From: Cristatella mucedo
Lineage: Eukaryota; Bryozoa; Phylactolaemata; Cristatellidae
Reading direction: 5' to 3'
DNA: 64,000 nucleotides
Assembly (NCBI GenBank): GCA_009760855.2
Contig: WPIO01000004.1
Span: 5,873,501-5,937,500 of the forward strand
Notes under the pieces: model-generated
Seen by the model: only the letters and a program-made list of their open reading frames with translations
What the model was told of the DNA's origin: nothing
Databases searched by the model: none
In this document: one piece after another, positions 59,022 to 64,000 of the stretch
How positions within the stretch are numbered: position 1 is the first letter of the stretch
Layout of the letters: each line of letters starts with the position of its first letter
Position numbers and translations under genes: made by a program

Positions 59022-59290
59022 ACTGACGATACTCACGTGTATTTGTCCTTCAAACCGTCGGATTCTGCTGCAGCAACTGATAAACTGAATGCTTTCCTTG
59101 CCGATATTCGATCCTAGATGTCGGAAAACTTCTTGAAACTAAATGACGGTAGAATTGTACAGCTGCTCTCCTGACTCTGCTATGCTTCCCACTTTTCCGA
59201 AAGCCGCTCAGGCTGTGAGTGCACTATGCAAAACTTTCCTGCGTAACGCCCACACAGTATTTGTGGCTTTGTGGAGTTACAGACAGACAT
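59022..59290 (+). mobile_element. LINE-B right flank of the insertion
   Basis: Resumes with CTGACGATACTCACGTGTATTTG, i.e. A-D-D-T of Y-A-D-D, exactly what follows Y-H-F-Y in the intact LINE-B at 39600. An internal deletion then joins M-S-E-N-F-L-K-L-N-D-G to the 3' region (CTGCTCTCCTGACTCTGC...), and it ends near GTGGAGTTACAGAC. Confidence 0.9.
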
Positions 59291-59807
59291 ACAAATTATG
59301 CATATAGGGAGGTTCAACTATATCCAATATGTTCAACTGTATGCACAATATTGTGCTTGCACAGTGGAAATTTCACGACCGTTTAGGAAGACCAAGCATC
59401 AGGCTATTTTTATTTTCTTTCTTATTATTTATTATCATCATTACTATCGTGTTATTGTTTCATTTATTTATTGTTTATTTATTTATATCTTACGATATTA
59501 TGCGATGTTATTTTTGAAAATTTACTCCTTGGCTCTTTCCGACAATGTGATGCTTTTGTTTGACTTGAGAAGAACTACTAAAATACTCCGTAATAATAAT
59601 AAGCGTTTCATCTAGACGACGTTCTCATTAGCTGTTTTCCTCATGAAAGGCCAGCCAGTTTAGCGCCTGCCGCTCTCACGACGATATCTTCTATCGTCGC
59701 TCAAATTTGGCGTAGCATAGTGGTAGAAGCTCTCCGAGAGGCTCTGCAAATGCAGGCGGCGAAGGAGAAACTCCGTACGACAAGGCCAAGGCCAGGCCTG
59801 CTGCTGC
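59291..59807. other. Unassigned
   Basis: AT-rich sequence with TTATTT runs at 59400-59500. No gene recognised. Confidence 0.4.
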
Positions 59808-60145
<338 letters not shown>

Positions 60146-61020
60146 AGCGCTTTCTCTACGTCTAGATACTACGTTGGCGCATCAGCTGTACAGTAGTATA
60201 AATGCGCTCAGCTACCAAACGTGTGCTCCGACTCCTACGATGTCGTAGCAAGCTGACTTTTTATTGACTTTCTTGATGAAAATTCTGCCGCTATTCTTGT
60301 TGCTTTGCTGGGTGCGGCTATCGTAGCAGAATCGTGGCTGTGCCTGATTTAGAGCAGCCTGGTCTCCGAACAGTTTGGTAAGCGCTCACAATAATTCGAT
60401 TCTTGCTCGACCAAGGACCACGGGCTTTTTCGGCTGCTTTTTTCGCCTTCAGAGACTGCCGAGGCGTGCGCGGCGCGCATGAAGCCGTCGGGTGAACGTG
60501 GCGATTCGTTCGCCCACTCGACCGCCGGCCCGTCTTCGAAGGCTTATCGACGACGCGCGAAACTTTTGAAGCGGCTCGTCGAAGCGGTCGGGAGCGAGCG
60601 GAGGTGCGATTGTCGAGGAGTGGAGGGGCGAGTTGTCGGGAGCGAGCGAGCGAGCGAGCGGACGCGCCGCGGTGCCGCCGCCGGCACGTCTTCTCGCGAG
60701 CCAGGTGCGATTCGTTAGCTCGCCGCCGGCGGGGGGCTCCTCGTCGGCTCCGCTCCGCTCCGATCGACAAAGGAGCGACTATGGCTCGCGAAGACGGCCC
60801 GAGCGGAGCGAACCTTATTGAACAAGGAGAAACACGTGTCACTGCGCTTCGCCATTGGCCGGCCGCGACGGCCGCCGTCCGAGCTGCAATTATCGGGAAC
60901 AGATTTAAACGTATGACCCGTCAAAAAAAGAGCGTCGTCCGTCTGCGGGCACCCGTCGAGTCGGCCAGGATAGCGAGCGCGCGCCCCATGTGCCGACCGT
61001 AGCAGCGTCGACCGGCCGCA
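60146..61020. other. CpG island upstream of the collagen gene
   Basis: Becomes CpG-dense from about 60450. It contains GAGCGAGCGAGCGAG-type tandem words at 60639-60660. No confirmed exon. A plausible promoter region for the collagen-like gene to its right. Confidence 0.4.
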
Positions 61021-61187
61021 GAGAGATAGTGTGTGTGTGTGAGAGAGAGAGAGAGAGGGAAAGAGAGAGGGAAAGAGAGAGCGCGCGAGCGTGACGGACT
61101 GCGGAAGTGCGTCGACGGAAGTTCTAGCGGCCGATCGACAGAGGCGACAGAGCGCCGTTCGCCGCGCGGTCGAGCAAGCCCGACGAG
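61021..61187 (+). other. Possible 5' UTR exon of the collagen-like gene
   Basis: GA-rich leader (61030-61082) and GC-rich sequence ending at a strong donor, CGACGAG|GTGAGA (61187/61188). The acceptor at 61402 lies 215 bp downstream, just before the start codon. The upstream limit is a guess. Confidence 0.35.
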
Positions 61188-61402
61188 GTGAGAGCCAGCT
61201 CGCTCCGCCATCTTGCTCGGCTCGCACTCTTTCACGCACTGTTTCGGCGAGCCGAGAAAGGTGACGGAGCGAGAATGCGCCCGCGCGCGTCATTGCCAGC
61301 CGCAGACGATGCCGCAGTCGCCGCCTCTCGTACGTCCAAGTTGCACGCGAACGGCGACCGTCGGTGCGAGTGATTTCTCACTCTGCTCTCCTCTCCGCGC
61401 AG

Positions 61403-61475
61403 GCCGCCATGGAGCTTCGGCCGCACATCGCCGCCATCGCGGTCGTGTCGGCGCTGGCCGCTCTGGCCTTCGGAC
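61403..61475 (+). CDS. FACIT (type IX-like) collagen, signal-peptide exon
   Basis: Acceptor CTCTCCGCGCAG (ending 61402) precedes GCCGCCATGG, a perfect Kozak context, with ATG at 61409. It encodes M-E-L-R-P-H, then the hydrophobic I-A-A-I-A-V-V-S-A-L-A-A-L-A-F-G, a classical signal peptide for an extracellular-matrix protein. The exon ends at GGAC|GTACGT (61475/61476, phase 1). The phase matches the next exon's AG start, giving Gln at the joint, so cleavage probably falls near A-F-G/Q-N. It is the N-terminus of the gene whose next exons give the collagen IX-like TSPN domain. Confidence 0.7.
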
Positions 61476-61644
61476 GTACGTACGGCCGCGGCACCGGCGG
61501 GCGCGAGAGCGCCGGGCGTCTCATTTGCCACGCGTCACAGCGCCGAGAAAGACGAGTCCGTTCGCGAGCGCGAGCATTGGTCGTCGGAGCGAAACTGTCG
61601 CGCCGCTCTTGTTCGCCTTCTTGAAATTCGTGCCGACTTTTTAG

Positions 61645-61713
61645 AGAACGCCGGAGTGGCGCTTCAGCCCGTCTGCCCGGACACCATCGGGCCGGGCGAC
61701 CACGACATACCGG
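61645..61713 (+). CDS. FACIT (type IX-like) collagen, exon with V-C-P motif
   Basis: Acceptor TTTTTAG (ending 61644) and donor CCGG|GTAAGA (61713/61714). The 69-nt exon reads N-A-G-V-A-L-Q-P-V-C-P, then D-T-I-G-P-G-D-H-D-I-P. This resembles the start of the thrombospondin-N/laminin-G-like NC domain of collagen IX alpha-1, which has V-C-P-x-x-x-I-G, an acidic pair and D-L-P-G-F-D (from memory). Entered in phase 1 and left in phase 1, a symmetric exon. Confidence 0.7.
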
Positions 61714-62142
61714 GTAAGAGCGCTGACGGGACGCAACGTCAGGAGCAATGGCCGATTCGGCTGGCCGGCCGGCGCCGTGGCCGTGAGATAGCTTGGGGCG
61801 CCGCGTCGGCGCCGCCCCCTGCGTGCCGCCGCCGCCCCGGTCCATGTCACCCGCCGCGCAGGAACGCCGCGCGGGGCTGCGCTTGCATCGATGCACCGCC
61901 GCAAGCGGCGGCGAAGCCGTGCGAAAGAAAGACGACGCCGAATGTGTTTTCAATGGCGAGTAATACGCCGCAAACGAAGTCTATTAGCGCCAGCTGACGA
62001 AATCAAAGTGGATTTTGGCTAGTGCCAGACAAGCACTTCCGGCGGAGTGGAGCCCCCACGGCCGTTCGGTTTGGCGAAGCGCGAGACCGGTCTAGCCTGC
62101 CCGGGCATGCCGTCATCGGAAGGGTTCCCGCTTTATTTGCAG

Positions 62143-62275
62143 CGTTCGATTTCATATCTCTCTACGGACTCGATAATACGGAACAGATTCCGGGAATCAA
62201 GGTGATCGAGGGATCCAGTCCGCTGCAGAGAGCATACAGGCTCGGACGACGAGTGAACATCATGGCGCCTACAAG
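62143..62275 (+). CDS. FACIT (type IX-like) collagen, TSPN domain exon (gene continues past the window)
   Basis: Acceptor CTTTATTTGCAG (ending 62142) and donor AAG|GTAAAG (62275/62276, phase 2). The exon reads F-D-F-I-S-L-Y-G-L-D, G-I-K-V-I-E-G-S-S-P-L-Q-R-A-Y-R-L-G and ends V-N-I-M-A-P-T-R. In collagen IX alpha-1 the same positions are F-D-L-I-S, G-S-x-x-L-Q-x-A-Y-x-L-G and P-T-R (from memory). These collagens sit on fibril surfaces, and the TSPN module mediates matrix contacts. The usual Gly before F-D is Ala here because of the splice joint. Collagens XVI, XIX, XXI or XXII are alternatives with similar domains. The Gly-X-Y exons are not in the window. Confidence 0.78.
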
Positions 62276-62543
62276 GTAAAGCGACCCGTCGGGTTCGCCG
62301 GGGTCGGGCTCAAGCTCGCGGTGAGGCAAATTAGGCAGGGCATCCAGATCGGACGGCGATTAGCCGTTAGCACGCAGCCGCGAGCAAAAAGATGAACGGC
62401 TGCCCTAGCGGCGAATCGTAGAGCGTCGCCGCCGATGCGTCTCCGCGAGTCTACGCACGTCTGGACGCATCGCCTGTAGCGGCGTCGGTGATTTTGCCAC
62501 GACAACAAGCGAGCGACGCTGAATCTTGGCCGGAGGGGGGGAC

Positions 62544-62580
62544 ATGAAAACCCTGCCTCCCCCCGTTCCAGGGTTTTCAT
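62544..62580. repeat. Perfect 12-bp inverted repeat
   Basis: ATGAAAACCCTG (62544-62555) and CAGGGTTTTCAT (62569-62580) around a 13-base pyrimidine-rich loop. In the intron of the collagen-like gene. Confidence 0.88.
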
Positions 62581-62668
62581 TCAGCGCGACAGTGCCGAGG
62601 TCCGTGCTTATCGGACGGACCGCAGCGGCGGTGGACGACGTGCCTGCTCCAGATGCTGACCACCGCCT

Positions 62669-62702
62669 CACACACACACAGACACACACACACACACACA
62701 CA

Positions 62703-62735
<33 letters not shown>
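62669..62735. repeat. (CA)n(TG)n palindromic microsatellite
   Basis: (CA)n with one GA interruption runs head-on into (TG)n at CACGTG near 62706. The whole tract is self-complementary and could extrude a cruciform or form Z-DNA. Confidence 0.95.
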
Positions 62736-62736
<1 letters not shown>

Positions 62737-62795
62737 GGACGGACTTTCTCACTTTTTTTTAGATATCTACTAATTAAAGCGAGAAAGTCCGTCCT
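62736..62795. repeat. Perfect 15-bp inverted repeat with 30-bp AT-rich loop
   Basis: AGGACGGACTTTCTC (62736-62750) and its exact complement (62781-62795). It directly follows the CA/TG tract. Possibly a tiny foldback element; no target duplication is visible. Confidence 0.88.
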
Positions 62796-62913
62796 TCCAG
62801 CACACGGCAAGATGGCGTAGCGTTGTCTTCCGTGATCTTACTCTGACTACTTCTACTATGACTCAGCAAAGCGAGTCCATAGGCATTGAGCTCTCGTATA
62901 TACAGATATCTAT

Positions 62914-62945
<32 letters not shown>

Positions 62946-64000
62946 TCGCTCATGCTTCCGTCACATTTGTAGATCTGAGGTGCGGACGCTGGAACATTTA
63001 GCAGCTTCTCATTGCTTACGTCTCCGGGCCGAAAACGAGTCGCTTTCGAAACCTCGCTAAGCCTCGTTTAAGCCTTGCAATGCAGCCGACGTCGGGAAAA
63101 AAAGGGTAGACACGAGGCGCTGTATGCCGTTGGAGACCGGTGTTAGCATCGGCTCAATTCCGCCCCCCCCCACCTCAGAACGTACGCTGACGTCGCTCTC
63201 CTGACTATTGCATCTCCAGAGTCGCAGAGCTAGGGTGTGAGCGGTGATGCAGTTGCCCCCCTCCGCTTCTCTGAAGCAGAAAGTGGCGGCGGCTTCCTTG
63301 TGGGTCGCTTCCTCTGCCGGTCTATAGCTTCTGGCTCCGGAGCTGGGGCAGGGGTAGTCTGGTTGCGATGGGTTCGGGCATGGGTTTTCTTATAGGTTGA
63401 CCTTATTCTAAAGACCACGCTAAGCTCGGATTTATAAATTCGGCAATTCCCAGAACCACCAAGTGTCTTGCCCCGTTGAGGCCCTCGAGTTCTAGTGAGG
63501 GTCTTGCCTCATACATAGAAATACGCTGAAATGGTAGCGCCCGGGTCAAACCGGAGCCAATTCAAACCGTGCACTCACCGGCACTGTTGCACGAGCCGTC
63601 GTAAAAGCTTGGAATATTTCAACTCCACGCTAACACGGACTCCGATTCTGGTTGCGGCGAGGGTTACGCCCAGCTTTGGATGCGCCGGGCTCAGCCGTCC
63701 GCGGGCCAGTGAGACCGAGCCCCCGTCAAAGAAGTGAGGCCAGCACGTTCGCTGCCCGTGCGCTGCCCGTGCGCCCCAAGTTCTTCCGTCCCAAGGCTGC
63801 TCCCAAGCCGGAATTCGCTGGATCCACTTTTCCGTGGGCGGTTTTTGTTTTCTGCAAAATGTTCAGCTGTTTAGTCATTGATAGCGCATCGGCACAGACC
63901 TCCTATTCCAACCTTCAAAATGTAGCCGCGCCCACTGCGGCTCGAGCGGCTCAGCTGCCGAGCGTCGAAAGAAGAAAAATTGTTCTCACTCGGAGGACGC

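Larger units (their letters stand above)
62276..64000. other. Intron of the collagen-like gene to the window end
   Basis: After the donor at 62276 I found no further TSPN or Gly-X-Y exon. Contents are the inverted repeats and CA/TG tract listed separately, a (TA)n patch at 62918-62943 and otherwise unique-looking sequence. No other gene recognised. Confidence 0.45.

Overview
This window is nuclear DNA from an animal, most likely a non-model invertebrate, although a basal chordate is not excluded. It carries spliced genes with GT-AG introns, an Id/emc-type helix-loop-helix gene, the start of a type IX-like (FACIT) collagen gene, LINE retrotransposons of the L2/CR1 kind, tRNA-derived SINEs, a hAT transposon and many microsatellites. 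Nothing is bacterial: there are no operons and no long conserved ORFs. The exact phylum cannot be settled by eye. LINE-A, LINE-B, LINE-C, SINE-1 and SINE-2 are labels used only in this annotation.

Layout. Bases 1-12900 are mostly non-coding. CpG-dense blocks (about 1.8-2.8, 6.4-9.3 and 12.4-12.9 kb) alternate with long CT/GA tracts and LINE or SINE scraps. Bases 13400-17000 form a GC-rich island holding the first coding exon of an Id-like HLH gene on the minus strand, with a TATA box, GC box and CRE. Bases 17000-28500 have more CpG-dense DNA (21.2-25.5 kb is the strongest block), a pure (CAG)27 tract and several perfect inverted repeats, but no gene I can name. Bases 28570-30240 hold a perfect 581-bp tandem duplication made of SINE plus LINE sequence. 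Bases 31600-33640 are a head-to-head inverted array of roughly 172-bp monomers. A candidate signal-peptide exon lies on the minus strand at 34257-34482. Bases 34639-37350 are a complete hAT transposon with an 8-bp target duplication, inserted in a LINE-A tail; its transposase has one nonsense codon.

Bases 38000-50300 are dense with LINE-A, LINE-B, LINE-C, SINE-1 and SINE-2 remnants, minisatellites and a 1.7-kb AT-rich degenerate array. Bases 51669-53870 are a decayed copy of a multi-copy, uncharacterised invertebrate ORF family with one intron still recognisable. Bases 54201-55041 look like a non-autonomous pogo/Tigger-like element. Bases 55170-59290 are a long LINE-B copy (endonuclease plus reverse transcriptase) split inside its Y-A-D-D motif by a LINE-A insertion. 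Bases 59808-60145 are a long CTG tract.

From about 60450 a CpG island leads into a plus-strand gene whose first coding exons (61403-62275) encode a signal peptide and the start of a thrombospondin-N/laminin-G-like domain, as in collagen IX alpha-1. The gene runs off the right edge.

The two recognisable host genes, Id and collagen, are unrelated in function, and I infer no pathway linking them. The main story of the window is the layering of mobile elements. The shared 3' stem-loop of LINE-A and SINE-1 suggests that LINE-A machinery mobilises SINE-1. I did not find a convincing, wholly new biological system. The inverted 172-bp array and the decayed multi-copy ORF family are the least explained structures.
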